Assembly (NCBI RefSeq): GCF_033193315.1
Contig: NZ_CP136187.1
Coordinates: forward strand, 682,001 to 746,000
Direction of reading: 5' to 3'
Origin: Agathobaculum sp. NTUH-O15-33
GTDB taxonomy: Bacteria; Bacillota; Clostridia; Oscillospirales; Butyricicoccaceae
Length of the DNA stretch: 64,000 nt
Below are positions 1 to 8,505 of the stretch, in pieces. The position numbers and the translations under genes were made by a program. Positions within the stretch are counted from its first letter, which is position 1, and every line of letters begins with the position of its first letter. Below the pieces are notes generated by a model. It made no database searches, was not told the origin of the DNA, and saw only the letters and a program-made list of their open reading frames with translations.

Positions 1-342
1 GCGTGCGCGCATGACTGCGCCAAATGCGGCGGGTGCGACGGCATGGCGAACCAGACCATCGTCGTCACCGCGCGCAACGCGGCGGGCGCCGCCGTGGGCG
101 ACCGCGTCACGATCGAAGGCGAGAGCCGCAAGGTTTTGGGCTACGCGGCTCTGGTATACGCGCTGCCGCTCGTTTTGTTTTTCATTGGCTACGCGCTGGG
201 GGCGCTGCCAAAGCTTGGCGGCGCGGTATCTGCGCTTGGCGGCGCGGCCGGTTTTGTCATCGGCGTGCTGCTCGCCGTGTGGTATAGCCGCCGTTTGAAG
301 GCGGAAAGCGCCGTTACCTTCCGCATTACCGGTCTGGTCTAA
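1..342 (+). CDS. SoxR-reducing system / RseC-MucC family protein (5' partial)
   Basis: The frame is open from the first base, so the N-terminus lies outside the window. The visible part starts with closely spaced cysteines (C-x3-C-x2-C-x2-C over residues 2-12: CAHDCAKCGGC), followed by a small beta-rich segment (residues about 19-42) and two membrane helices (about 45-65 and 78-95). This order is that of the RseC/MucC family, small membrane proteins often encoded beside Rnf or SoxR-reducing complexes. An ATG at 43 would remove the cysteines, so it is unlikely to be the true start. The family's exact biochemical role is not settled. The next gene is separated by its own promoter. Confidence 0.75.
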   Translation, partial: ACAHDCAKCGGCDGMANQTIVVTARNAAGAAVGDRVTIEGESRKVLGYAALVYALPLVLFFIGYALGALPKLGGAVSALGGAAGFVIGVLLAVWYSRRLKAESAVTFRITGLV

Positions 343-381
343 ACTTTTTGTGAATTTTTGCCCTGTTTGATCGGTTTTCTC

Positions 382-410
382 TTGTCTTACAGCGGAAAAT
401 CCGGTAGAAT
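382..410 (+). promoter_or_regulatory. Probable sigma-A promoter for the DUF5685 / J-domain operon
   Basis: TTGTCT (382-387) and TAGAAT (405-410) are separated by 17 bp and lie about 55 bp before the DUF5685 start codon at 466. No other good hexamer pair is visible in the 123-bp gap after the RseC-like gene. Confidence 0.5.
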
Positions 411-465
411 AAAATGAATACGGTAAACTGCCGCGTAACAGGTGCGGCGCGAGAGGAACGGTGCG

Positions 466-1350
466 ATGTTCGGCTTTATCCGCCCGGTGCGCCCTGAGCT
501 GCGCGTTCGGGAGGTCGATCGGTTTCAGCAGGTCTATTGTGGGCTGTGCCATGCGATACGCGGCCGATACGGCCGGTTTTATACGCTTTTTTTGAGCTAT
601 GATATGACCTTTTACGCGCTGGTAATCGGCTGCGGCAGTACGGAGACCCCGCCGCCCTGCGGTAAGCGGTGCGACGCGAGCCCGTTTCGCAAAAAGGCCT
701 GCGCCGCGCCGGACGAATTTTTGGAGCGGGCGGCCGATGTGAGCGTGCTGCTCACCTACCATAAGCTGCGCGATAGTCTGGCGGATGAAAAGGGCGCAAA
801 GCGGCTTTTGGCAAAAACGCTGTGCCGCTTGGGGCGAAAGGGCTACGAACAGGCCCGCGCCCGCCTGCCGGAAGCCGACCGGCGCATGGTGCGGGCGCTG
901 GAAGACCTGCAAACGCTGGAACAGCAAAACTGCGATTCCATGGACCGCGCGGCCGACGCTTCCGCGCGGCTGACCGCCGCTGCCGTGCCCCAAACGGGCG
1001 ACGCGCGCGAGCGCATCCTCACGCAGATGTTTTACCATGTAGGCCGGTGGGTCTACCTGCTGGACGCCTGCGCCGATGTGGCGGAGGATCTTGTAAGCGG
1101 CAACTACAATCCCGTGGTGCGGCGCTATGGCTTGCAGGCCCCGGCCCTGTCCGAGATCAAGCAGCCGCTGGAAACGACGCTCGAACGGTCGCTTGTCGAC
1201 GTGTGTTCGGCTTTCGACTTGCTCCGGCCCGAGCGGGACGAGGGGCTTTTACGCAATATTATATTTTTGGGTATGCCGCTCGTCACGAGACAAGTGCTGG
1301 ACGGAACCTACCAAACGAACGGAGGATGGGGCAAACATGGATCCCTATAA
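466..1350 (+). CDS. DUF5685 family protein
   Basis: About 294 residues. The N-terminus (MFGFIRPVRPELRV) and the following YCGLCHAI motif are typical of the DUF5685 family of unknown function. Cysteines cluster in residues 20-90 (YCGLC, CGKRC and KKACAAP), suggesting a metal or redox site. The rest is mostly helical and polar with no signal peptide or obvious transmembrane segment. The start at 466 is chosen over an ATG at 442 because GAGAGGAAC lies at the right distance and family members begin with MFGF. The stop overlaps the start of the J-domain gene by 14 bp, implying translational coupling. The substrate and function are unknown; see the finding on the cysteine-rich pair. Confidence 0.8.
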   Translation: MFGFIRPVRPELRVREVDRFQQVYCGLCHAIRGRYGRFYTLFLSYDMTFYALVIGCGSTETPPPCGKRCDASPFRKKACAAPDEFLERAADVSVLLTYHKLRDSLADEKGAKRLLAKTLCRLGRKGYEQARARLPEADRRMVRALEDLQTLEQQNCDSMDRAADASARLTAAAVPQTGDARERILTQMFYHVGRWVYLLDACADVAEDLVSGNYNPVVRRYGLQAPALSEIKQPLETTLERSLVDVCSAFDLLRPERDEGLLRNIIFLGMPLVTRQVLDGTYQTNGGWGKHGSL

Positions 1351-1948
1351 AGTGCTCGGCGTGACGCCGCAGACCAGCGACGACGACGTCAAGCGCGCCT
1401 ATCGCGACCTGGCGCGCAAATACCATCCCGATAATTATATCAATAACCCGCTGTCCGATCTGGCGGAAGCCCGCATGAAGGAGATCAACGAGGCTTACGA
1501 CATGATCATGAACGAGCGCGCCGGAAAAAACGGCGGACCGGCTGGACAGCAGGCGGGAGGCGCGCAAAGCGGGCAAGCCGGGCAGCGGCAGTACACCGGC
1601 GCGAACGCCGGCCTGTACAGTCAGGTGCGTCAGGCGATCAATCAGGGCAATCTGGGGCTCGCAGAGTCGCTTTTGCAGCGTATTTCCGCGCGGGACGCCG
1701 AATGGTTTTTCCTGATGGGCACGGTGTATTACCGCAAGGGCTGGTACGATGAAGCGGGCCGCGCCTATACGCAGGCTTGCCAGATGGACCCGGCCAATGC
1801 GGAATACCGCACCGCGCTGAATAATTTGAACATGTCGGGCGGCTACGGCGGCTACCGCCCGATGGCGGAGGCCAACATGTGCGACTGCTGCATGCAAATG
1901 GCCTGTCTCAACTGCTGCCTGAGCGCGTGCTGCGGGGGCGGATGCTGA
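1337..1948 (+). CDS. J-domain (DnaJ-like) protein with cysteine-rich C-terminus
   Basis: 203 residues. Residues 1-65 form a J domain with the HPD tripeptide (KYHPDNY) needed to stimulate DnaK-type Hsp70 ATPase. A Gly/Gln/Ala-rich linker follows (about 66-95), then TPR-like helices (about 98-165: paired NAGLYSQVRQAINQGNL, GTVYYRKGWYDEAGRAY and MDPANAEYR segments). The last 22 residues contain nine cysteines, ending in CCGGGC. It lacks the G/F and zinc-finger modules of canonical DnaJ, so it is a specialised co-chaperone. GGAGGATGGGG just upstream is the ribosome binding site; it lies inside the preceding DUF5685 gene. The client is not known; the likeliest guess is the DUF5685 protein. Confidence 0.85.
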   Translation: MDPYKVLGVTPQTSDDDVKRAYRDLARKYHPDNYINNPLSDLAEARMKEINEAYDMIMNERAGKNGGPAGQQAGGAQSGQAGQRQYTGANAGLYSQVRQAINQGNLGLAESLLQRISARDAEWFFLMGTVYYRKGWYDEAGRAYTQACQMDPANAEYRTALNNLNMSGGYGGYRPMAEANMCDCCMQMACLNCCLSACCGGGC

Positions 1949-1950
1949 AT

Positions 1951-2454
1951 ATGAATACGAAGTTCCTCGCGCGCGGCGGCCTGCTGACGGCCGCCGCCGT
2001 CGCGCTGCTATACCTCGGCGGTGTTTCACCGTGGATCGGCGCGGCGGCCGCGATCGCGGCGGGCGTTTGTTCGGCCGTGCCGCTGCTTCGGCGCGGGCGG
2101 GTCAGGTGGTCGGTCCTCATGTACGTGGCGGCTTCAATCCTTTCGGCGCTGATCGTGCCGCGCAAGGGACTGGTCGTCGCGTATATCGGTTTTGCCGGGC
2201 TGTACCCAATCCTGAAATACCTGATCGAGGCGCACACGCCCCGCGGCATGCAGCGTATTTTAAAGCTGCTTTATTTCAATGCGATCCTCGCGGCGGCGGT
2301 ATTCGCGGTAGCCGCCGGCCTGTTCCCGCAGCTGGCGCTTCCGGCAACGTGGCGGCTGCTCGTCATTTGGATAGGCCTGAACGCTGTTTTTGAAATTTAC
2401 GATATCGGCCTGTCTCGGCTGATCGCCACCCTGCGGCGCAACATGCCGCTCTAA
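1951..2454 (+). CDS. Conserved integral membrane protein, unknown function
   Basis: About 167 residues, made almost wholly of hydrophobic helices (roughly residues 8-25, 27-45, 52-66, 70-88, 100-122 and 130-150), ending in a short charged tail. It looks like a small multi-spanning membrane protein without recognisable catalytic motif. An ATG at 1942 that overlaps the preceding stop is the alternative start; 1951 is preferred because the GGGGGCGG stretch (1934-1941) is then at normal spacing. It is the third gene of the DUF5685/J-domain operon and is followed 18 bp later by yicC. I do not recognise the family with certainty. Confidence 0.7.
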   Translation: MNTKFLARGGLLTAAAVALLYLGGVSPWIGAAAAIAAGVCSAVPLLRRGRVRWSVLMYVAASILSALIVPRKGLVVAYIGFAGLYPILKYLIEAHTPRGMQRILKLLYFNAILAAAVFAVAAGLFPQLALPATWRLLVIWIGLNAVFEIYDIGLSRLIATLRRNMPL

Positions 2455-2472
2455 CGAGGAAGGGATGAAACC

Positions 2473-3348
2473 ATGAAAAGTATGACCGGCTACGGGCGGG
2501 CCAAGGAAACGGTCGGTAAATTCACCATCACCGCCGAGCTGCGCGCGGTCAATCACCGCTATCTGGATTGCACGGTAAAAGCGCCGCGCCAGTACGGCTT
2601 TTTGGAAGAAGCGGTGAAGAAGGCCGCCTCCGCGCGCATTGCCCGCGGCAAGGTGGAGGTTTACATCGGCGTAGAGGTCGAGGAAGCCGCCGATCTTGCG
2701 GTCACGGTCAACAACGCCGTGGCGGAGCATTATCTGACAGCGCTGCGCGGTCTGGCCGCGCGGTATGACCTGACGGACGACATCACGGTCATGGGGCTCG
2801 CGTCCCTGCCCGAGGTGCTCGGCGCCGAGCGGGTGGAGCAGGACGCCGCCGAACTGACGGCGGCGGCGCTCACTGTATTTGAAACAGCGGCGGCGCATTT
2901 CGATGAGATGCGCGCCAGAGAGGGTGAAAAACTCGCGGGCGATGTGCGAAGCCGCTGCGCTGCGATCGAGCAGATGGTCGGCGTGGTCGAAGAGCGCTCG
3001 CCGGAGCGCGTGCGCGAATACCGCGAAAAGCTGCTTGCCCGCATGCAGGAGGTTTTGAAGGATACCGCGATCGACGAGACGCGCATCCTGACCGAAGCCG
3101 CCATCTATGCCGATAAGACCGCGGTGGATGAGGAGACCGTCCGCTTGCGTTCGCATCTCAACCAGCTCGATCTTATGCTCGGCGAAACGGCGGCGGTGGG
3201 CCGCAAGCTGGACTTTTTGGTGCAGGAGATGAACCGGGAAGCCAACACGATCGGCTCCAAGGCAAACGACGTGGCGCTCGCGCGCACCGTGGTCGACATC
3301 AAAAGCGAGATCGAAAAGATCCGCGAACAGATTCAGAACATCGAGTAA
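2473..3348 (+). CDS. yicC: YicC/YloC family endoribonuclease
   Basis: 291 residues, the usual length for the family. It begins with MKSMTGYG, the diagnostic N-terminus of YicC-like proteins, followed by ELRAVNHRYLD. The C-terminal DUF1732 part carries EETVRLRSHL, GRKLDFLVQEMNRE and NTIGSKAND, all strongly conserved. Members are metal-dependent endoribonucleases (YicC/YloC) implicated in RNA turnover. It sits directly before remA and gmk, an arrangement found across Firmicutes. The ribosome binding site is GAGGAAGGGATG at 2455-2466. Confidence 0.95.
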   Translation: MKSMTGYGRAKETVGKFTITAELRAVNHRYLDCTVKAPRQYGFLEEAVKKAASARIARGKVEVYIGVEVEEAADLAVTVNNAVAEHYLTALRGLAARYDLTDDITVMGLASLPEVLGAERVEQDAAELTAAALTVFETAAAHFDEMRAREGEKLAGDVRSRCAAIEQMVGVVEERSPERVREYREKLLARMQEVLKDTAIDETRILTEAAIYADKTAVDEETVRLRSHLNQLDLMLGETAAVGRKLDFLVQEMNREANTIGSKANDVALARTVVDIKSEIEKIREQIQNIE

Positions 3349-3363
3349 AGCGGGGGAGCACAA

Positions 3364-3630
3364 ATGCGGCTTATCAACATTGGTTTTGGCAACATGGTGG
3401 CGGATACGCGATTGATCGCGATTGTCAGCCCCGAGTCCGCGCCCGTCAAGCGCACCGTGCAGGAGGCGCGCGACCGCGGCATGGTGGTGGACGGCACCTA
3501 TGGCCGCCGCACCCGCGCCGTGCTGATCATGGACAGCGACCATGTGGTGCTGTCCGCCTTGCAGCCGGAAACGGTCGCGGCCCGCATGGCGGGCGCCGCC
3601 GCCGGAGAGGAGGCCGAGGACGATGCCTAA
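3364..3630 (+). CDS. remA: RemA/DUF370 extracellular matrix regulator
   Basis: 88 residues. The sequence [12 protein letters not shown] with the [24 protein letters not shown] stretch (split here as [10 protein letters not shown] and [13 protein letters not shown]) is the RemA/DUF370 signature. In Bacillus RemA is a DNA-binding activator of biofilm matrix and osmoprotection genes. The tail after residue 75 is Ala/Glu-rich and likely disordered. The gene overlaps gmk by 8 bp, and the yicC-remA-gmk-rpoZ order is the classic Firmicute one. Its target genes in this organism are not deducible from the window. Confidence 0.93.
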   Translation: MRLINIGFGNMVADTRLIAIVSPESAPVKRTVQEARDRGMVVDGTYGRRTRAVLIMDSDHVVLSALQPETVAARMAGAAAGEEAEDDA

Positions 3631-4189
3631 GGGAACGCTTTATGTATTCACCGGCCCTTCCGGGGCGGGCAAGGGCACGCTTCTATCCCGCCTGCTGGGG
3701 GAGGACGGCAATCTCTTCCTCTCGGTCTCCGCGACGACGCGCGCGCCGCGTCCGGGCGAAGTCGAAGGGGTGCATTACTACTTCCTTTCCAAGGCGGATT
3801 TTGAAAAGCATATCGCGCAAAACGCTTTTTTGGAATACGCGAAATATGTTGATAATTATTACGGCACGCTGGAGCAGCCGGTAAACGACCGGCTCAATGC
3901 CGGTCAGGACGTCATCCTCGAGATCGAGGTGCAGGGCGCCATGCAGGTGCGGGCCAAGCGGGCGGACGCCGTGATGGTGTTCATCGCTCCGCCGAGCTTT
4001 GATGAGCTGGCAAGCCGCTTGCGCGGCCGAGGCACGGAAAACGAGGAAAAGGTTCTGAAACGTTTGGAGACCGCCCGGCAGGAACTGACGCGCATGAACG
4101 AGTTCGACCATGTCGTGGTAAACGATACGGTGGAGCGCGCGGTGCGCGAGCTGCAAGGCATTATTCGTGAAAACCGGCAAAACGCATAG
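3623..4189 (+). CDS. gmk: Guanylate kinase
   Basis: 188 residues. It phosphorylates GMP to GDP with ATP. The P-loop [11 protein letters not shown] is at residues 10-20, followed by [19 protein letters not shown] (GMP-binding Ser, Arg and Tyr) and the lid region [11 protein letters not shown]. The ATG at 3623 lies inside the end of remA, with GGAGAGGAGGCCGAGG as ribosome binding site. Length and motif order match bacterial Gmk. The C-terminus is followed by a short AT-rich gap before rpoZ. Confidence 0.97.
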   Translation: MPKGTLYVFTGPSGAGKGTLLSRLLGEDGNLFLSVSATTRAPRPGEVEGVHYYFLSKADFEKHIAQNAFLEYAKYVDNYYGTLEQPVNDRLNAGQDVILEIEVQGAMQVRAKRADAVMVFIAPPSFDELASRLRGRGTENEEKVLKRLETARQELTRMNEFDHVVVNDTVERAVRELQGIIRENRQNA

Positions 4190-4245
4190 CTTTTTCGATT
4201 TTAGTATATTCATAAAACCACTTACAATCAAAGGAGAAATAGAAG

Positions 4246-4659
4246 ATGCTGAAACCTTCCATGCAAGAACTGATGAAACGGGTGGGCAACCGCTATCTGC
4301 TGGTCAATCTGGCCGCGCAGCGCGCCCGCGATATCGCCGATATTGCGGAAGAAAAGGATGAGCCGCTGAACGATAAGGCGGTAAAGCTCGCGCTGGACGA
4401 GATCGCTGCCGGCACGGTCGTGTACCGGCCCGGCCCGCGCACCGAGGTAATCATCCCGCAGAACAACCCGGTGGCCGCCGCGATCGTCGATGTGGACGAC
4501 GCGCTCGTGATGGATGACGAGGACTTTGACGAGGACGCGATCCGCGACGAGGACGACGAGGATGCGGACGACGAGGACGATGCCCGCAGCCTTTCCGGCG
4601 AATACCACGGCGTGGAGGACGACTTTGGCGACGGCGATGTGCCGCCCGAGGATCGATAA
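4246..4659 (+). CDS. rpoZ: RNA polymerase omega subunit with long acidic tail
   Basis: 137 residues. The first about 80 residues match bacterial omega (RYLLVNLAAQRARDIA near residue 17, then the conserved KAVKLALDEI helix), which assists assembly of the beta' subunit. Position between gmk and coaBC is the normal one. The unusual part is the C-terminus: from about residue 85 the protein is dominated by Asp/Glu with runs such as DEDDEDADDEDD, making it nearly twice the usual Firmicute length. The ribosome binding site AAAGGAG precedes the ATG by 8 bp. The function of the tail is not known. Confidence 0.92.
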   Translation: MLKPSMQELMKRVGNRYLLVNLAAQRARDIADIAEEKDEPLNDKAVKLALDEIAAGTVVYRPGPRTEVIIPQNNPVAAAIVDVDDALVMDDEDFDEDAIRDEDDEDADDEDDARSLSGEYHGVEDDFGDGDVPPEDR

Positions 4660-4662
4660 ACC

Positions 4663-5856
4663 ATGGGGCTTACGGGTAAAACGGTCGTTTTGTGTGTCAC
4701 GGGCGGTATCGCGGCCTATAAAGCGGCCGATCTGACAAGCAAGCTGCGCGGCGCGGGCGCCGAGGTGCGCGTACTGATGACGGCTTCGGCGACCGAATTT
4801 ATCACCCCTGTCACATTTGAGACGCTTTCGGGCTTTCGCGCGATTGTTGACACGTTCGACCGTGATTTCGCGTGGGAGGTCGAGCATATCTCGCTTGCCA
4901 AAGCGGCGGATGTGTTCGTGATCGCACCGGCCACGGCCAATGTGATCGCCAAGGCCGCGCACGGGATCGCGGACGACATGGTCACGACCACGCTGCTGGC
5001 CACGGGCGCGCCGGTCGTGGTCGCGCCCGCGATGAACACCGGCATGTACGATAACCCGGTCACGCAGCAAAACCTAGCCACCCTTCGCGCGCGGGGCGTT
5101 CTGCTGGTGGAACCGGCGGCGGGCCGCCTTGCCTGCGGCGACACCGGACGGGGCAAGCTCGCGGATACCGCCGAGATCATGCACGTGATCGAACGCGCTT
5201 TGACGCGGCAGGACCTTGCGGGCAGGCGCGTGCTGGTCACCGCCGGGCCGACGCAGGAAGCGCTCGATCCGGTACGCTTTCTATCCAACCATTCCTCCGG
5301 CAAAATGGGCTATGCCGTGGCGGCCCGCGCCGCGTTGCGCGGCGCCGAGGTAACATTGGTCTCCGGGCCGACGGCGCTGTCCGCGCCGCGGGACGTTGCC
5401 TTTGTGCCGGTCGCCTCCGCGCGGGACATGTACGACGCGGTGCTGTCGCGCGCGGACGCGCAGGATATCATCGTCAAAGCGGCGGCCGTGGGCGATTACC
5501 GCCCGGCGGAGGAGCACAGTGAAAAGATCAAAAAGGCGGCGGACGATATGACCCTGCCGCTGACGCGTAACCCGGATATTTTGGCCGCGCTCGGCGGGCG
5601 GAAAAAGCCCGGCCAGCTTCTCTGCGGCTTTGCCATGGAAACGCGGGATTTGATTCAGAACGCGCAGGATAAGCTGCGCCGCAAAAACTGCGATATGCTG
5701 GTCGCCAACAGTCTGCGGGACGCGGGCGCGGGCTTTCAGCACGATACCAACGCGGCGACCCTGCTGTTCGCGGACGGAAGCCGCGAGACCGCGCCGCTCA
5801 TGCGGAAAGAGGAACTGGCCGATCTGATTCTGGACCGGCTGCTGGAACTGGCGTAA
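4663..5856 (+). CDS. coaBC: Bifunctional phosphopantothenoylcysteine decarboxylase / synthetase
   Basis: 397 residues; catalyses two consecutive steps of coenzyme A synthesis. The N-terminal CoaC flavoprotein (about 1-185) has the GGIAAYKA start, the catalytic-histidine segment AAHGIADDM and the APAMNTGMY substrate loop. The C-terminal CoaB part (about 190-397) has VTAGPTQEALDPVRFLSN and the HSSGKMGYA nucleotide-binding motif, then KIKK. Both halves look intact. The gene begins 3 bp after rpoZ and is followed by priA 23 bp later, so they form one transcription unit. Confidence 0.97.
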   Translation: MGLTGKTVVLCVTGGIAAYKAADLTSKLRGAGAEVRVLMTASATEFITPVTFETLSGFRAIVDTFDRDFAWEVEHISLAKAADVFVIAPATANVIAKAAHGIADDMVTTTLLATGAPVVVAPAMNTGMYDNPVTQQNLATLRARGVLLVEPAAGRLACGDTGRGKLADTAEIMHVIERALTRQDLAGRRVLVTAGPTQEALDPVRFLSNHSSGKMGYAVAARAALRGAEVTLVSGPTALSAPRDVAFVPVASARDMYDAVLSRADAQDIIVKAAAVGDYRPAEEHSEKIKKAADDMTLPLTRNPDILAALGGRKKPGQLLCGFAMETRDLIQNAQDKLRRKNCDMLVANSLRDAGAGFQHDTNAATLLFADGSRETAPLMRKEELADLILDRLLELA

Positions 5857-5879
5857 AATGATTGGAAAGGGGCGTGTTC

Positions 5880-8348
5880 ATGGAAGAAAACCTGAGGGAT
5901 AAGATCTGCGCGGTCGCCGTGGACGCGGCCACCTTTGCGATCGACAAATTATATTCGTACCGTGTGCCGGACGAGCTGCGGGGAAGGGCTGCCATCGGCA
6001 GCCGTGTCCTCGTGCCGTTCGGCTTTGGCAATAAACGGGCGGAAGGCGTGGTGCTCGCCTTCCGCGAGGGCCTGCCGGACCGTAAGCTCAAGCCCGTGAT
6101 CGAGGTGCTGGACGAACGCCCTATCCTTTCGCGCGAGCAGCTTGCGCTCGCCGCGTGGATGCGGGAGCGGCTGTACTGCACTTTTTTCGATTGCGTGCGC
6201 GTCATGCTGCCCGCGGGCCTGTGGTTCAAACGGCGCGAGACCTATACGCTTTCCCATACGGCCGCGCTGGACGAGCTGCACCGGCGGGCCGGGCTCACGG
6301 GCGAGGTGCTGCTTCTATTCTCCGCGCCGGGGCAAACGCTGGCGCTGGAGGAAATCCGCGGCGCGCTGCCGGGTAAACCGGTGCAGGGCGTTTTGGACGC
6401 GCTCACAGGCGAGGGCGTGCTCCAGTATCGCAGCAATACCGCGCGGCGTTCGGGCGATAAGACCGAAAAGCTGCTATACCTCGCTGTGGAGGCCGAACAG
6501 GCGAGAAACCGCGTGGCCGCCGGTCGCAGCCCGGTGCGGCAGGATGTGGTCGCCGTCCTTTCGGACGGCTTGCGGATGAGCCAAAAGGAGCTTTGCTATA
6601 TGACGGGCGCATCAGACGCGACCGTTCGGGATATGGTAAAGAAGGGCATTCTCGCCGTAGACTATGCCGAAACCTTGCGCACACCGGATTTTTCCGAGAT
6701 CCCGCCCGTGCCTTCCCCGCTCCTTTCGGGCGAGCAGCAGCGGGCGTATGAGGGACTCGCCGCCCTGCTGCGTGAAAACGAGGCGCGCGCCGCCCTGCTT
6801 TTCGGCGTTACAGGAAGCGGCAAAACACAGGTGTATTTAAAGCTGATCGAGGATGCGCTGGCGCTGGACAAAAGCGCGATCGTGCTGGTGCCTGAGATCG
6901 GGCTGACGCCGCAGGTGCTGCGGCAGTTCGTCGGCCGCTTTGGCGAAACGGTGGCGGTGCAGCACTCGGCTCTTTCGGCGGGCGAGCGGTACGACAGCTT
7001 TAAACTGATCCAGTCGGGCCGCGCACGCGTGGTCATCGGCACGCGGTCGGCCGTGTTTGCGCCCGTGCGCGATCTGGGCGTACTGATCATCGATGAGGAG
7101 CAGGACGCCGCCTACCGTTCCGAGCAGACCCCGCGCTACCATGCGCGCGACGTGGCCAAGTACCGCGCCGCAAAGGAAAAGGCGCTGCTCGTGCTCGGTT
7201 CGGCCACGCCCTCGGTGGAAACGTACTGGGGCGCGACGCAGGGCAAATATCCGATTTTCCGGCTTGCCGAGCGCTTCCTTGGCACGGCGCTGCCCGAGGT
7301 GGTCGTCGCCGACCAACGCGGGCTTGTGCGAGAGGGCCGCGCGGGCGTGATCGGCCCGCAGCTGGAAGCCGAGCTCGCGGAAACGCTGGAAGCGCACAAG
7401 CAGGCCATCCTGTTTTTGAACCGCCGGGGCAATAGCCGCGTGATCGGCTGCGCGCTGTGCGGCTGGGTGCCCGAGTGCCCCTCCTGTTCGACGACGATGA
7501 CCTATCATTCCGCTTCCGGCCGGGCGATGTGCCACTACTGCGGCGCGTCCGTACGGATCACAGGCGCGTGCCCCGTTTGCGGCGGCAGCGACCTGTTCAC
7601 CGAAACGCCGGGCACGCAGCGGGTCGAACAGGAGCTGAATGAAAAATTCCCCACGGCCCGCGTTTTGCGCATGGATGCGGATACCATGCATACCAAGGGC
7701 GCGCATGAAAAGCTGCTTTCCAAATTTGCGGGCGGCGGGGCGGATATCCTGCTCGGCACCCAAATGGTGACCAAGGGGCTGGATTTTGAAAACGTTACGC
7801 TCGTCGGCGTGTTGGACGCGGACCAAAGCCTTTACGCGCAGGATTACCGCGCAAGGGAGCGCACCTTTTCTTTGATCACGCAGGTGGTGGGCCGTGCGGG
7901 CCGCCGGTTCGATACGGGCCGGGCGATCATTCAAACCTACAGCCCGACGCATCCCGTGATCCTTTCCGCAGCCCGGCAGGACTATGAAAAGTTTTATGAA
8001 AGCGAAATGGAGACCAGACAGGCCTTGCAGTGCCCGCCGGTCGCGGAGCTTACCGTTTTAACGGCTTCGGGCGAGGTGGAGCAACAGGTGCTGCAATGTC
8101 TGCTGCGGCTCAAAACTAGGCTGCTCAGCCTGATGGAAGGGCAATACGCCGATCTAAAGACCCCTGTTTTAGGTCCGGCGGCTGCATCCATGGTGCGGGT
8201 GATGGGGCGTTACCGTTACCATTTAACCCTGCGCGGCGCGCAAAGCGCGCGCTGGCGCACGCTGATCGCGGGCGTGATCCGCGAATTTATGACGGACGGA
8301 AAAAACCGGGGCGTTTCGCTTTACGCGGACCAAAACCCCGATCTTTAA
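5880..8348 (+). CDS. priA: Primosomal replication restart helicase PriA
   Basis: 822 residues. PriA reloads the replicative helicase at stalled forks. The N-terminal DNA-binding part is followed by the superfamily-2 helicase core: Walker A FGVTGSGKTQ at about residue 310, Walker B LIIDEEQDAAY, and the QVVGRAGR motif VI. Between the two lobes lie the paired zinc-binding cysteines (CALCGWVPECPSC, then CHYCG and CPVCGG). The Walker B box reads DEEQ instead of the usual DEEH. ATG at 5880 is chosen because AAAGGGG sits at proper distance; a TTG 18 bp upstream has none. Confidence 0.96.
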   Translation: MEENLRDKICAVAVDAATFAIDKLYSYRVPDELRGRAAIGSRVLVPFGFGNKRAEGVVLAFREGLPDRKLKPVIEVLDERPILSREQLALAAWMRERLYCTFFDCVRVMLPAGLWFKRRETYTLSHTAALDELHRRAGLTGEVLLLFSAPGQTLALEEIRGALPGKPVQGVLDALTGEGVLQYRSNTARRSGDKTEKLLYLAVEAEQARNRVAAGRSPVRQDVVAVLSDGLRMSQKELCYMTGASDATVRDMVKKGILAVDYAETLRTPDFSEIPPVPSPLLSGEQQRAYEGLAALLRENEARAALLFGVTGSGKTQVYLKLIEDALALDKSAIVLVPEIGLTPQVLRQFVGRFGETVAVQHSALSAGERYDSFKLIQSGRARVVIGTRSAVFAPVRDLGVLIIDEEQDAAYRSEQTPRYHARDVAKYRAAKEKALLVLGSATPSVETYWGATQGKYPIFRLAERFLGTALPEVVVADQRGLVREGRAGVIGPQLEAELAETLEAHKQAILFLNRRGNSRVIGCALCGWVPECPSCSTTMTYHSASGRAMCHYCGASVRITGACPVCGGSDLFTETPGTQRVEQELNEKFPTARVLRMDADTMHTKGAHEKLLSKFAGGGADILLGTQMVTKGLDFENVTLVGVLDADQSLYAQDYRARERTFSLITQVVGRAGRRFDTGRAIIQTYSPTHPVILSAARQDYEKFYESEMETRQALQCPPVAELTVLTASGEVEQQVLQCLLRLKTRLLSLMEGQYADLKTPVLGPAAASMVRVMGRYRYHLTLRGAQSARWRTLIAGVIREFMTDGKNRGVSLYADQNPDL

Positions 8349-8464
8349 TTAGGAATTAGTAATTAGTAATGAGTAATTGCGGTATCGGCCGCAGGCCGAT
8401 GATTAAAATAGTCGCGCGACGCGCGTATCCTCAATTACTAACTACTAATTACTAATTATTCATT
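8347..8464 (+). repeat. MITE-like palindromic intergenic repeat
   Basis: Two 33-bp arms (8347-8379 and 8432-8464) are inverted copies with about 28 of 33 positions matching; both consist of reiterated ATTAGTAATTA units. The 52-bp centre holds a perfect 7-bp hairpin (ATCGGCC/GGCCGAT) and a GTCGCGCGAC palindrome. The AT-rich arms contrast sharply with the GC-rich genes around it. No coding potential is visible. It fills the priA-def gap and could end transcription of the upstream operon, but a simple T-tailed terminator is not seen. Confidence 0.75.
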
Positions 8465-8505
8465 GAACCAACTACTGAACTTAAAGGATAACAAAGGAGA
8501 TAAAA

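Noticed and set aside
822..1364. Open frames overlapping DUF5685, priA, coaBC and others in alternative frames or on the opposite strand
   Set aside because: They are typical shadows of GC-rich genes: no ribosome binding site, Arg/Ala/Pro-rich composition and no family motifs, while the gene on the other frame is clearly real.
7040..7130. Possible loss of PriA function because Walker B reads DEEQ rather than DEEH
   Set aside because: All other helicase and zinc motifs are present and DExQ boxes are functional in related helicases, so the change alone is not strong evidence.
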